Shown piece after piece: positions 38,101 through 51,300 of a stretch of DNA of 64,000 nt. Each line of letters opens with the position of its first letter. Position 1 is the stretch's first letter. The notes under the pieces were generated by a model. The model saw nothing but the letters and a program-made list of their open reading frames with translations. It did no database searches and was not told where the DNA came from. Made by a program: the position numbers and the translations under genes. Origin of the DNA: Echinococcus granulosus (lineage: Eukaryota > Platyhelminthes > Cestoda > Cyclophyllidea > Taeniidae); contig NW_020170395.1 of NCBI RefSeq assembly GCF_000524195.1, forward strand, positions 814,718 to 878,717, given 5' to 3'.

Positions 38101-41100
38101 GATATCAGGAGTAGAGCGAGCGAGCATCTGTCCCGTTTGCCATCGAATAGAGGCTAAAATTGAAATATTACGAGGTAGGTAAAACCACAAAAATCAAGCA
38201 ATGGCAAACATTCAAGGGACGGATTTTTATGCTCCTCTCATACTTGATTCTCGTCTTTGTGAATCAGATGGGAGGCAAGCATTTGGATAAATTCTCACAT
38301 GTGTCAGCACAGTGTTAGGTTCCATAAAGAATTGAACTCCAATAGACCTAAGCTTGTCCGTCTTTCGTTGTAGGAACTTCCAGTGAATAGGACAATTTCT
38401 TGTGAAATGGGCACAATTTCATGCACTTGATCTGGGTGGGGTTTAAACTAAGATTTGTTGCTTTTTATTTCTACAGGAAGGTTTGGTGGATGGACAGACA
38501 GACGGATGGATAGACAGGCAGATCGACAGATAAGCCCATCTAGGAATGGACGGAGGGATGGGCGGATGACCGGATGGTTCTATCTGCTTATAAAACAGAT
38601 GCTGCACTCCGTGTCAAAATGGTGTTATTGCTATTGCTAAATTTGACTCAAAGTAAGCAATTTTCCTTGATAATAGTGGAATTCATACATGGTGTGTCGA
38701 ATACGGCATATTCTTCAAAAGCACCTTCGAAGTAAGTTTTCTGGCACACACCAACATCGTCATTGACTAAGGCTTGACTTTTTTCCACCCACCTCTGCGT
38801 CGAAAGATTTCCCTTAAGCCCACTTCTCTCTTAAACAAATTCGCCCTAAATTTTAACAAGTTAATCACGTTGCATCCAGCTTACAACTGATTAAGCCAGC
38901 AGGCATGCATTATTGATGAAACACACTTTAGATGGAATTCTTGGAAGAAATATAATGGTAAAAGAAGTCGAACTATTCAAACTTGCAATTGAAGTGCTTT
39001 TAAATTTCTAACTGGGCTGGTGGTGAGCCGGTCGCAAAATTATCTCCAAAAGATGGCATTATTGAAGGCGTATGAAAGGGACGCAAGCTGAGTCACGTCT
39101 AATTTGTGCGTCTTGGAGTGAAATAGGATTTTAAAGTGGCAATCTGAATCCCCCTGCAAAAATCAATAAAATTAAATGCAACTCCATGAAGATCTCGGAC
39201 TAGACAACAATGAAGTTTTGTCAGCATTTCTGATTTAAATTGTGCTTATTGAAGCCTAAACAAAATTTGATAAAGCGTTGAAGATTGGTGCAAAATTTAA
39301 CGAAAAGTGGTACAACCGTAAAATGAACAACACGAAAGTTTCCTTAAATCCCAATTTCACAGCCCCTAAATCTACCATAAAGTTACCTCCAAATGCTGGA
39401 ACATTTACCGTATTTTGGAGAACTCATGAAAAATGTGATGAAACTTCATATCAGCAATCATCATATAAAGTTAGTTATTCCATTTTATTGCCATTTCTGA
39501 CAGAAATGATGGTAAGTTAACCACTGACTTCTCTCAAATGTAAACAGATCCGAGCCTAAATTGATAGGATTTTCTTTCGCAAATTAAAAAAAAACCTTAC
39601 CGCAATTGCGTCTAGGTTGTCTAGGCGTAAAGTCAAACATTTAGGAAGTAGAAATTTGCCTTTGTACTTTTACTTACCCTTAGAAGGGAAAACCTGTTCA
39701 GGATATGCGCCATTGTAAATGGACCTCCTCTCAGGGGTGATCAGTTCAGAGCCTTTCGAACGATATCGAATACATGACGAGTGAAATCCTGTGGGAGAGT
39801 GGGGAGGTTCAGAGGAGCTAGGGCAAGCGTTAGCACCTCCAGGCGCCATTTTCGTCTCTGAGTCGTAATCCCTTGACATCTGCGGAGGAATCGCCTTTCT
39901 GCTCGCTAGTATTGTCTTACCAAAACTGTTAAAAATGAAATAGACACTTGTCGTTGTGGTTTTAGCCAATCATTTTGCTAAATAAATCACCATTTGTCAA
40001 AGACCCGATTTTCAATAAATCCAAAATTCTTCAAAAGAACTTGAAAATGGCTTTCAGTTACCCCTACCCTATCGGCTACTATGCGGGAATGGTCAAAGGA
40101 GAAGGAGTCACTCCCACCCACAATCACGTGTAAATGGATTACTCAAGTTTTTAATGCCCATAAAGGGAAAGGTGATACTCTACTGGACGCATTTCTTTGC
40201 ATAAAAATCATTCTATATCCTTATACAAAAAATACTAAAAGTGGGTAAAAAAGGAAGTAAGTCTATAGCAGAAAAAGGAACCGAGGGGGAAACTTCATCT
40301 CAAATCTTGAAACTCACAAACAGGAAACAAAATCCTAGCCACTGACTCGCCCATGTGTTGCTATGACTGCTCTTCAAGCGAGCCCAATTTCCGTACCGAG
40401 TAAGGTGGTGTGAGTACAACTTACGGTGTGCGTGTGCGTGTGTGAGCGCCAATGCGAATGCGTGTAGGTGCGTGCGTGCATGCGTGCACTAGCCGATTAG
40501 ATTCTGAGAGGAGCATCAGACCTCACTCCTATACCGCTGCATAAGGCAATCGCGCACTGCTGTGGAGGCAGAAACAGATCACTGGGCCTACTGAGGAGGC
40601 CACGACTTCAGGGCTCTACACTACAAAACTTTCTCAAGATGTTTTTGCTTTCAAATAAGGCACCGTACGATGGTTTTAAAAAAACGAAACATTAAGCTGG
40701 TGAAGATTGACACTGATTCTTAATTATACACCCGTAGAAGGACCAGTGCTCTCTTCCTTGCTGTAGGTGAAAATATTACAGCGTGAAAGGGTTTCGAATT
40801 ATTAAGGATTTCTTAAAGATATTGATGGCTATTAATGAGTGAAACCTTTTAATATGAAAAGTGACATGGGAAACGTTAAGTGGTGGAATTTTCGAATGCT
40901 AAATGAACTTTAATTCATGCAACTCCACTTTGCGTCGGTGGTGCACATTGCGTTAGAGGGCACACCAAACTATTGGTAACATAGTGGTTGTTGTTAATTT
41001 ACTTAGCTGAAGCCCATCAGCACGCATCTCCTTATCCGAATAGTTATGGTAAACCTCTAGGTAAAACGTTTGTTTTCTGTTTTCAGAGCCATTGCCTTCT

Positions 41101-44100
41101 CAATGCTAAAGGCTTATTACAATGAGTCACACTCCCACAGTCTTGCCTTAAAGTAGTTTCTCGCAGACCCTTTTGATGTCAAGGTCAAATGTAACAGAGC
41201 ATTAAGCGCATTGAGTCAAGTCAGACAAATATTTACGTCTGCTTACAATGGCAACAGTACTCTTATGGAATTTTTAAACACACATTGTTGATATTTTGGT
41301 TAATGCCTTCTTGACATTAAGGGAAAAGTTCGTCGGCACCGATCTACTGCATTCCCATTGAAAAACTGCAATACATTCTAAATCGTGTAAATGTATCCGA
41401 GCAGCTTTGCAACACCGACGATTTTTTAAATCCGACTTTGCTACTTAGCTCTAATTTGGTAAAGTGCCCACGAAACGAGGGCACGAACCATGCTAAAGCT
41501 ACTAGCTCACTTATTGCTAAAAGATGTCACAACTCTGTTCGATGTATTAAAGAAAGTAAGCGTGAGGTTCGCCTGAAATCGCACTCCGCAATACAAACTC
41601 AGGTGCAAATTGTGGTGGATACGATAATTGGTCGATTACGCCACCGCTTGCAGCCCTAAAGCCGCTAGGCAATTCTCAAGGTCGCGACAGAGGGCACTTT
41701 AGTCAGTTAAAAACATGCCAACAAGGAGGTGGAGGGGAGGGGGGGAGTGAAGAAGCGAAGTGAAACAGTGGTTATCGTCCACTTATAAAATTTTTTTTCG
41801 TGCAATTGTGCACCAAAGTTCAATAGACGCGGCAAGTGAGCATTTGTTTAAAAGTTTTGAATGGAATTTAAGGCGTTAATTGGCCAATTGCGACACATGA
41901 AAACTTTACAACACCTCCAACGGAGGTAAAGACACATTGCCACAAGATTAACTGTTATTTCAAGAGTGCTGAAAATGTACAATGTTAAATAGTCCAGTTT
42001 GTACTCGATAGGGTTCAGCAGAGCTAATTTATTGAAGAAGTGTCCTTCAGTCAAATATGCACCGTACATAGTTCCTTCTTGTCAATCTAACTTCAGTAGC
42101 CCTTCACTGTAGTTGCCAAAGTGCTTTAAAAGCTAAGCACCTACAGAAGGCTAAATGCTCATGTAAGGCTACATTATAAAGATTCGGGCGAGCGTACGAT
42201 CTATTTCTAACTTCGCGGGATCTAATAGGTCAGTGGGTTACTACGACTAATTCCAGATTAGCCTCTAATTTAGTAAAAGCCATTCAGTCAGTTCGCTTAA
42301 AAACAATGCTGATGAATTTGGAAGCGGAAAAGTGACTTGATACAAGTACCATCTTGAGCCTGCTTCATTGATAGGATCTCGAAGTGAAACCACAACTTCT
42401 TTGTTTTTAAAAGTCCTGCTGTAATTGGTTGGTTGTTTCCTTAACTTTCAGTTTTAGTAATGGACCACTTACGAGCTCCACGGCTGCGCCCCTGCTGGGC
42501 GGCCTGGCCTATAAGACATGCCAGTAGCCTCAAAACCCTACTGTATGCCGGCGTTGCATACTATGTCCGAGTAACATGTCTTCTTTCGTCTTCAGGGAAA
42601 TCTCGAGGCACCTATGGAATACGTTTAGCTCAAAGGGATGAATTAGTTTGGGAAGGAAAGACACGAAATCAAGGTGATTGATGTTGCGTCAGAGCGGCAG
42701 TAAAACGTCTAAAGCTAAGATGATCAAGTCGTCTCTGGGGCGTTTAACTGTCGCACTTTTTCTTCATGTTCAAATTCAGTACATTCGGCCTAAATGCAAC
42801 ATATCTACCTAAGGTTGGGTCAGAAATCCTCACAGAGGTTCCATTCTCGGTTTCTCTCAACAATTTTTAACACAGCGCGAATGAGCATACATCCATCAAA
42901 GAATGGCCATAGTTTCAACCATAAAGTAAGATCAAATAAAATTTCGATTCAGCATAGACTGCAGGACATGTTCTCACAGTATCTCGGTGTGTGATCATTT
43001 AGACTTGGTGAGAAATCAGAAATCTAATGATCAAATTATGTAGGACCATTTCTGCATTGCATCCCTTTTACCAATAAACTTTCAAACCTGTGGAATTGTC
43101 AAACGCACCGAAGTTTTGTTAGGTAATGGAATTTTACAGCGGTGCAGTCAAAGAAGGCAAAAACCCAAAACAATTATGCTAAGAGCTGGTAGTGCACCCT
43201 ACCTCAGTCTGCATTTAAAAAAACACTTTCAAAAGTTTGACAGGCGTAGCCATTTAACAGCTCCCACGATTAGAGATCAGGAGATTGTGCAAAATATATT
43301 TTTCTTTAATGACCCACTTAAAAGGATTGGTTTTCTCCAACATCCTAACCTTGTACTCATTTAACTTATATTTCAAGAACTGGGCCTACGGAGAGAGAGA
43401 GCAGAATTTCAATCTAAAGCGAAAGATTCGACTAACTTTCTGCGCTTAATTGTCGGAATAAGATCATTCCCATTCACTTAAAAGGGAAAAAATCGTAGCT
43501 CCTCGAGACTTCTTTAAAGGCGAAAGAAGACATCATATCCAGGTAGAATATGTATTGCTGACCTACAGTAGGTGTTTGGGGGCTACTGGTGCAGCCCAGA
43601 GGACGGGTTGCCCCGCGGAGGTACAATGGCAGAGCTCCAGGTGACCCGGTACCAAAACCGAGAAGTAAACAAAAAGTTAACTTATTACAGAAATAGAAAC
43701 AGTGAAACAGGTAAACAATATAATTATCTCATTAATTGACACTTCGTTCTAACGAATTTATGACCCTACAATTTGCTAAATCTCTTCAGTATTTAAACCC
43801 GTACTAGCCTAACAGATTCCAATGGCAAAAAATCGAATTATAGGTTGCCATGCGAACATGTGCAATGCTCACCCTACGTCAGAACGGCAGAAAAGAACAA
43901 AATTGAGCACCACTCTACGAAAAAAAATGCAGTATGGCTGGATGTATGCAAGACTGGTAACGAATTATGCAATAACACTAATCCATTAATGCTACCTAAG
44001 GGGGCGTGGTGCTATTCAATGAATAAAAGTTTTACAGCGTCTGTATAGTGCAAGTTATGCAAATTAAAGGGGCTTCTTTCCTAAAATGCATACAAACTCC

Positions 44101-47100
44101 CATCCCAGCTTCCAGGCTTTCTTCACGATAGGACTTCAATCCTCTGGAAATGTACAAGACATCTCGATTCACAATGATGAGCTAAACAAACCAGTAGCCA
44201 TTTCAAAAGCCAATTTGGGTGCAATTTTTGTTGGATAACATGTTTGGACCATAATTAAACTAGCCAAACAATTAGTTTTACTTTACCTCTCTTCAGATTC
44301 CAATTTGCATTTAAAAATGATGGTTTGTCATTTAAAATTCACCCAATGGTCTGTTAAGCTGCAGAATGAAAACGGCATCAGTTTCTAGTATGGCTTCCGA
44401 TACAAAAAAATATAAGCATGCGATATGTGGTTCTCGTAGGTTAATCAGTGTTCTTTCATTTTCTTAAGGATTACCTGAAACATTTTCCTTCAAAACCAAA
44501 CACTTCAAGTGAGATTGTGCACTTTGCAGCCAACTTTGTTTTCTCCCAAAAAATCACATTTTTAGAATCACATGGAGAAATGGCTGTTTTAAATCACAAG
44601 GAGAGAGTAAACGCAAGATTTCGAGGCCACAACTTAGGTGCATTCACTCCATGTTTGGCTTTTATCGATTTATCGATTCATCTATCGACAGGTTTCAGCA
44701 GTCGGTTGATTAGGTGCGTATTAGAGTGGTTCGAAGGAGGGTTCTTAAATGAGAAGTTATTTTGCCTTGAAATCACTTTACACCTTAAAAACCAAAAACG
44801 TATAATTTGAAGAATAACACAAAGGCAGAGCAGAAAATGAGGACTACTTTGAAGGAAAAAAACTCACTCTAAACGAGAAGGGCGAGCCGACGACCTGATG
44901 ACGGGTCCTGCGGAGCTGTCTCTCGATATCGTCATCTTTAAAAGAAAGAAATAGAATTTTATTGTAGGTATACATCATGGGAAAAACGTATATACTTGAT
45001 CTTAGAAATCACCTTCCACTATAATCATTTCATCCCACTTATTTGGGGTGCACTTGTACACATTAAAGTTGGTTAAATCAGTTAAATTTACCTTGGTTTT
45101 AATAAACTATCGAAATAGATAAAAATAGAGCCCAGAAAGGTATCATTACTTCTGGATTTCAACAGGTTTAGTCGACTACATCACTAATGCCATGTTAACT
45201 ACGAATTAATAACTTAAAACAGTCTGGGACATCCAGGAATAGAGTCAAAAATAGCCTTAAGAAAATGCCAACTACGACCGCTTCGAGAGTACTCTGGAGA
45301 TGACCAGGCTGTGTGAGCTTGGTTCTACTGTTTGCTATTCTGCGGTTGTCGCTTTATTCCCATGCCCGTTTTCGAAAGGTTTAGTAACTCAAATTAGTTT
45401 TTAAAACCTTTTTTATTTTACCCGTAGCTCACAACCAAATCTTGATGTTCGTAAATCCACTTACAACTTCAAAATAAAGAGCAATAAAAGATAAGATTGC
45501 CTTAAAAAGTAAAATTCCTGTAAGCATATTGTGTTTAAAATGGTCACTTTAACCTCAAGCTCAAGGTTGTCCCTAACTCCTACCTTTTGCGTATAATTAT
45601 GGTTCATGGAAATGAGCAGCTGTTTTTGGAACCATCCCATTGAAAATATGTAATTCAAACAGCACTTAAAATGCAAACCAGAAGCCTCTGTGTCATTATC
45701 TATTTAGTGTACTGATTGAAAGTAATTGTTGACGTTGCAGGACCACAGCCATGACTCTAAATACTAGTGGAGTTTGAAATAGGCTTCCTTCCGGTATTTA
45801 TCTGGTGAGTAATTTAACTACTTACTTTTCTATTTGCCCCTGTTAAATGCGTTTTTCTTTCGAATACATTCTCTAAACATCCATCTACCTGCGCCTAGTG
45901 CATTCATCCATCTGCCCAACCAATTCTAGCGACGGGTACCAATTTATGGATTCATTACTCTCGATAGTCCTTTGTATTTAAGTACTGCCTGGGCTTATTT
46001 AGACCGTTATTGGGGGACTGTGGCCACAATTTTCTTTAAAAAGTGGGGGGATTCGGAAACCCACTTTTATAATGCATAAAATCGTAACATTGCCATTTAA
46101 GCTTCAAGTTAACGAAACCTAAGTGTTTAAATAAGTATAGTCCAAAGTGCCTTGTTTTTAATTTTTAAATGCCATTGGTTTATTGGCCCTATGGGCAACT
46201 TACTACTGCTCAAAGTATTTTTTAACAATGCAAATTTAGGTACGATTCTTGTCTGTGAGTTTTGGTCACAAATTTTAAGCACCCTATTCTTCAGCCACTT
46301 CAAAATTTACAATTAAAGCTCATAAAATACTTTACTTCATACTACTTAAGTGATTTGAAATAAGATCTATCAAACCGTTTCTACTGCTTTTGGTTGTGAT
46401 GATATCGCTCAAGAACTTTTAGGTTATTTGGTTTGGAGCTAGATGTAGGCGGTGACTACTTGTTCAAGCTAACAGATAAAGGCTCGTTGCCTACTTCGAA
46501 TGCATATCTAATGATTGAGCACTCATTGCCCTCCAAATGGCAGTAGAGTAGTAAAATACTCAAGAAATTAGAGGAAGAAGTCTTACAGCCGAGGGGGAAT
46601 TGCGACGGTCGGCTCCTGAATTGTGACGAAACGATGATGGCGATGGAAGCAACGATAAATCCTCCTGATCAAATGGCGAAGTTCTAAATAAATACACACA
46701 GGCAAATGAATAAAATTTGGGGTACTTTTGTTGAGATCTAGCAAATCAGTTAGCCCTTATTGGGAAGGCAATCTAGTTAATTTTTTTCCCTGAAAATCAT
46801 TTTTTGCTTTGCATAGTTAATGTTTGTATCAATTGATGCACCTCTCAATGGTTGCCTGCATTACCACTGAGGAGTGTTCACGTAGCAAAGATATAGGTTG
46901 ACATAAGTCAATCTCAATCTTGCCACTTCTAGTTGAAAAATTAATTGCCGACTCGCCTAGTAAATACCAGTTTTCTAATGCAAAACAGTGGCACTACGGC
47001 ACTTTGTGATCACCAAGTCACATATCCATTTTTTTAAACATAACGATTTCAGTAAGGAAGTATAAATAACATGTTTTCCATCAGAAAAGTGTAACTTTGC

Positions 47101-48369
47101 AACATTAACTTGATTTAGGCAACTTCCAGCAAGATTTGCCAGCACCGAACTGAAATCCTTCGGCAGAACTGGCAATACAAAGCTAGAATATTCAAATTAA
47201 GAGGAGTCAAGTCCTGTGAAAACACATCTTGCAGGATAAACTGCTTCACACAACCATTTCATCTACAAGAAAGTCCTACCGGAATTTCCGAAATCGGGGC
47301 TCACTGTATCCAATACCCTTGAACAGAGCACCAAGGTGGGGTCGTCGTCTGCGTGAGTACGTCCACATAAACGCCACTACGATGAGAGAATGACCACTCG
47401 AGTTTTGCATAACCGCACAACTACGCAGCTCAGACAGAGGCCAAAACGCTAAAAACACACGCCATTCAAGCTATGCTAGACCGACCGCACCCATCGCTCA
47501 CTGTGATCTTTTGAACTATATCGAAGGGGAATACTTGTAGGCGAATACAAACAAGAATAATGCACTTCCGGGACCGCAGACATCAACTTCTGACATTTCG
47601 CTGCATTAGTAACTAAGGGAGAAGCCTGACCTTCCCTTCTTGATTGCCACAGAAATCCAGGCAGTGTTGGTGGTAAATTTATAATAAGCTTGCAACTCCA
47701 GTGATCAACAAATGATTTGGAAAAGGTCAGCTATTTTCTTTGTCTTTTGATCCGAAAATTAGAAGTCCTGAAAGAGAGTCTCTTAATGAATGGGTTGTTT
47801 GTATCACGTAACCTTTAGCATGCGGTGCATCTTGTAGGGGGAGGATGGGAAAAAGACAATTCCCTTGTAACGCTCACACGATAAACAGTGCGGAACTACC
47901 CTTACCTCCTTACTATTTGTCAAAAATAATCCGCGAATTTGATCGGGCCATTAATCCTTTTGCCTACTAATAATTAATCTCAAAAATCGGATTCTGATCT
48001 CTTTCGTATTTCAATTTTTATAACAGAAGGTGGATGTTTATTGACTCACACTTCAGTCATCTCCTGCGAGGCCATTCTAGGTCGACTATCAGCGATTTCA
48101 TAGAGGCGAGATCTGTGGCTAGAGCGGCTTGCTCTCCCGCTGTCATATCCGGGACCAGAAGGGATTCTCCCTAATCGGGCATGTTGAGGATGGTTGGAGT
48201 GGACATTGGTAGGGGTCTTGCCATCTTTGTCCTGAGGACTAGACGAGGATGATTGACTTAGGCAATGCCACTGGCGCTTGAGATTTGAAGCAACCAGCAA
48301 GTGTGGGGAGGCAGGTCTTGAATTGCCAAAGGGAGTTTGTGCAGGCATCGCAGTGCTGAATTTTGCCAT
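29149..48369 (-). CDS. PLEKHG5: PLEKHG5-like Rho guanine nucleotide exchange factor (DH-PH)
   Basis: DH-PH proteins load GTP onto Rho-family GTPases at membranes. Exons in order of transcription, high to low: 48369-48050, 46683-46587, 44935-44868, 39925-39678, 38153-38074, 37762-37580, 37504-37406, 34578-34153, 33497-33387, 33150-32998, 32923-32660, 30612-30480, 30302-30184, 29748-29149. Phases agree throughout and the 2901 bases give 966 residues (human PLEKHG5 is about 1000). Residues 1-270 are Ser-rich. The DH domain spans about 335-620, opening with LQLSAVMELLYTEACYIKTL. It contains FEDVFGNIGTIYKVNHQFW, YFHPYINFLETYG and the conserved region 3 helix LLAQPFQRLTRYGILI. The PH domain spans about 650-765, with LCMLLSDMILIC, VHRPPILLNNLTI, DPNSFAGIVTNDLG and a closing tryptophan in LKGWIYEVQQQK. 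The spacing and these strings match PLEKHG5 better than other RhoGEFs. The C-terminal 199 residues are Ser/Thr-rich. The start at 48369 is the least certain point. Confidence 0.88.
31144..32224 (+). mobile_element. TRIM-like LTR element, copy 2, within a PLEKHG5 intron
   Basis: A compact element of about 1081 bases in the PH-domain intron (30613-32659), opposite in strand to the gene. The 5' LTR is about 31144-31322, starting TGTTTGACTCTCGG and ending GGCGCTACA. The 3' LTR is about 32046-32224, starting TGTGTGATGC, so each is near 179 bases. Both contain the core catattctgcc and, nearby, a pyrimidine run ending tcttcaggg (tttcaggg in the 3' copy). A 14-base purine tract (32031-32044, aaaaggggaggggg) directly precedes the 3' LTR. 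A short T(A/G)GTG at the start of the interior could be a primer-binding site. No gag or pol reading frame is present. No clear target-site duplication is seen, so the insertion is probably old. Confidence 0.8.
32031..32044 (+). promoter_or_regulatory. Polypurine tract of TRIM-like element copy 2
   Basis: Fourteen purines (aaaaggggaggggg) lie one base before the TGTGTGATGC start of the 3' LTR. In LTR retrotransposons this tract survives RNase H and primes plus-strand DNA synthesis. The matching place in copy 1 (about 27894-27907) is also purine-rich, which supports the boundary. Confidence 0.65.
34153..34578 (-). CDS. PLEKHG5: DH-domain exon with an optional in-frame internal intron
   Basis: This 426-base exon continues the first DH helix (VHIAVYLDL) and then enters a Ser/Thr/Pro-rich stretch before FEDVFGNIGTIYKVNHQFW. 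A donor-like ttaa|gtatgg at 34490 and an acceptor-like ggtttcacag at 34305 bracket 186 bases, exactly 62 codons. Both ends are phase 1, so removal keeps the frame. It may be a constitutive intron that happens to be open, or a retained coding intron. With removal the protein would be 904 residues and the DH loop closer to normal size. Confidence 0.75.
38477..38575 (+). repeat. GACA/GATG-type degenerate simple repeat
   Basis: A stretch of imperfect four-base units (tggatggacagacagacgga, then gacaggcagatcgacag and gggatgggcggatgaccgga) inside the PLEKHG5 intron between exons at 38153 and 39678. It is interrupted and not a clean tandem array. An open frame crosses it but encodes only the repeat. 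Confidence 0.65.
40424..40492 (+). repeat. GT/GCGT-rich simple repeat
   Basis: A GT-rich stretch (ggtgtgcgtgtgcgtgtgtg, later gtgcgtgcgtgcatgcgtgc) within the same large PLEKHG5 intron. It is alternating purine-pyrimidine sequence of low complexity with no coding content. Confidence 0.65.
42434..42616 (+). repeat. Solo-LTR-like copy of the TRIM-like element
   Basis: It contains ggcggcctgg, atgccagtagcctc, gcatactatgtccgagtaac and tcttctttcgtcttcaggga, ending near tctcgaggcacctatgg. This matches the order of the LTR at 32046-32224. It lies in the PLEKHG5 intron 39926-44867, opposite to the gene. No internal region follows. The left boundary is approximate. Confidence 0.7.
43494..43672 (-). 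repeat. Antisense solo-LTR-like copy of the TRIM-like element
   Basis: It begins cgtagctcctcgagacttct and runs through gaaagaagacatcatatcca and gtagaatatgtattgctgac to tttgggggctactggtgcag. This is the reverse complement of the LTR consensus. It lies in the same PLEKHG5 intron as the copy at 42434-42616 but in the opposite orientation. The right boundary is approximate. Confidence 0.7.
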
Positions 48370-51300
48370 TTTGTCTGACAATGCTCCTGTGTGCGTTTGT
48401 GGAAAGAACCTCGAATAGTTGTGAAAGGCAAGTAGTGAAGTGAAAAGCGAAGGCGGTGAGGAGACACTAAGTGAAGCTCCAAGGTTGTCACTTATTGGCG
48501 CAAATCGTTGTTATATGCACACACGCACGCGTGCACAAACCATACAGGAGAAGGAGGCCTTATTGCTGAAAGAGATGGAGCATTCACTCGCTTGTTGAAC
48601 TCAACCACCCACGCAAATGTGGAGGCGGGGTTATAGAGGGGCACTCTGGCGCACTTTTGCCTCACTTTCTATCGCTTAGTGAGCGATCTACCCATTGACC
48701 TCCATAGCACAAAGGTATTTTAAATTCCAGTGAAAATCCTGACCTAGTTCTAAGATGTTCGATTAATCTGCCTAATACAGGAGACATGAAAGTACCTTTT
48801 TTCAAGCACTTTTAGGATACTGTTAATTATAAAAGAAACTCTACGTCGATCGCTGGTACTAGGTGGCGATAGATTCCCATCCATTGGGTGAAATTAAAGT
48901 AATAAACGGTCAGTTGTAGCATTCAACTTCAGTGCTTGTTCCAAAGATATTCTCTCAGATGACGGTACTACCATTGCCTAACCTAATGTCATTTCATGAG
49001 TTTTGACAAGGAATTCCATAGTTGTTAATCTCAGAAGACGAGGCGGGAAGTGTATACTGACTACAATTGATGATCACAGTGGCCTCGTAGTTACCCGTCA
49101 ATTTGAAGGTGTTCTTGCCAAAGGAGAGTTTATGGCATCTTTAAATACACAAAGTTCATGTTATAGAAAAAGTGTGAAAGATCTCTTTCATTACAATAGT
49201 ACAGGTTCGTAGTCAAGTTGTTGTTGGTCAGTTGGGGGGGGGGGGGGGAAGTTGGCTCAGCAAGCCTCCCTGTGTGTAGAGAAGCCTTAATTGTTGATTA
49301 AATGGACATCAACTGTACATCGACATACATTGAACAGTCGCACATGCCATGGTGAATGCAAATGCAGCGGTGGATTTGTGTTTAACACAGTGAATGCTGC
49401 ATCTTATACTCGGATCGCGCAACACTCATAGGCTCCAACGCATTCACTCCCTCTCCCACTCTAGCTAAGGTTTGGGGTAAGTAGATACCGGGACGAGAGA
49501 GCGCAGCCTACTGCATTCACAGACTAGCGGGTGTATGTGACTCGAAGTGGGATCGGATAGAGACATTGTGGAATAATAATGAGGCGCTTTTTGGGTGGCA
49601 TTATGAATTCGGCTACTCTTTGGAATCTCTTTGTTTCTGTCGGCTATATAATATGGCCAACCGGCTAGAATGCGACGAATGGCTAACATATAACCGGTGT
49701 CAGCAGTAATCAAAGGTACGTAAAGTGTCGAATGACTTTTAACACCAAACAGGATTGACACCCAATGGCAGACAGTAACCACTGATGATGGTGACAATGG
49801 AATATTGCTGTGCTTGTGGGAGGTTATGCATACCAAATCTTGAATGCATAGATATGGGTTTACATTTAATACTTTGTAGTTTCCTCAATTTAAAATCACA
49901 TTAACTGATGAGTGGTTAAACTGCTGTGAAATTGGTCTTTAACGTAAAGCGGTGCAATGATTTTGCCTCACCTTTCTCATGAAATAGCATTACTCTTCGT
50001 GTCCGTCTCCTGGCCAATCATTAGGGAGGTCGAAATATTGGGGTCCTGGGGTCAGAGTAATTTCCTGACACTTTTTATATTGCGAAATCTAACTTAGCAG
50101 CCCTAAGAGGCATGTATGCAGAAAAGGGTGGGAGAAGCGTTTCAAGATTTGGGAGTATTTTACTAAAGGAAAACTTGAAATCTGAGTTTGATGCCTCGGA
50201 TTTAGTTTCTTGGGCTCACATTCCATATTATGGAATGACTGGATAGCCACTACACACCTCGAGGTCGGTTTCATAACCTTAACTTGGATTTATTTTTCTG
50301 AGGGCTTTTTCGCTTCATAAATATCTTTTCCAGGTAAAACTTTGTGCATGGCATCTAAATGTCTTTAGGGTAATATTTGAGCCCGCTTTAAGGTTTAGGA
50401 CAGGAAAAATGCTTATTTTTGAATACTATAGAAATTCACCACACTTGGTTTAAATTCACCCTTTAATAACATGAAAACACTACTATTGTAACCTTTCTAG
50501 TAAGGATTGCATTTTTATGATTCCGAATAGTAAAAAAACGAGTTAATCTTGTACATTTCTATTATGAAAGCAATCGCGGATCCCACAGGCATTTACCTGC
50601 TTGACTAAAAGGATGTTGAGCCAGTTTCAGTAAAGAGAAGTCTAGAATTGGAACGTTCAATCTGGGTTTACGCCAACGTGATTAAGGTGATTGGTAAGTG
50701 GTTATTATTCCATCTATATGCTAGAACTTTGCAGGAACTTCTCAACATCATCTGCACCAAGTTCAAATATTTTCTTAGAAATGAAGAGTGATTACGCAAT
50801 GTGGGTGGCGAAAGCATTCCCTCCGAATTGAGAAAAGTGACAATGACAAAACGACATTTCTTCCTACCTCACCTCACGATCCGGTCCTTAGGGGTCTCGT
50901 GCAATTCGATCTTCACGCCTGCCGTGTAGAATTTTACCTATATCATCTGGGCTACTAATCTTCCGAAGTTTCCCCGTGTTAATGCTATTACTTACATCCA
51001 GACTCGCGTATGCCCCAACATCCTCGAAGGTAACTTAAATGGCCGCAAGCAACTACTTCAACAGGCTCATACCTGTTGATAACAGATTTTCAACAACTGT
51101 CTAAATCATGAAAAAAAAACTTATGAGTGTCTTCTAGTGGAGGGGTTGAGTTAAATACTGAGAAGTAATGTGGTAGTTGAGTGCTTTGGTAGATCCCACC
51201 TATTTCGGTTAGTAAACAATGTCGAGAGCCTGAAACAAACTGAATTGGGGTCAAACAATTCCACCATTAAGTAGACCCAAGGATGTTAGAGCCCCACATC

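Noticed and set aside
44448..44810. Plus-strand open frame of 120 codons
   Set aside because: It lies in a PLEKHG5 intron, has no recognised motif and no splice context, and is of a length expected by chance in AT-moderate intron DNA.
48258..48491. Alternative minus-strand frame overlapping the first PLEKHG5 exon
   Set aside because: The other frame (48369-48050) ends in phase with the next exon and continues as Ser-rich coding sequence; this one does not.
49465..49836. Minus-strand open frame of 123 codons
   Set aside because: It lacks an ATG at its start, shows no family resemblance and does not join the PLEKHG5 exons in phase by any obvious splice sites.
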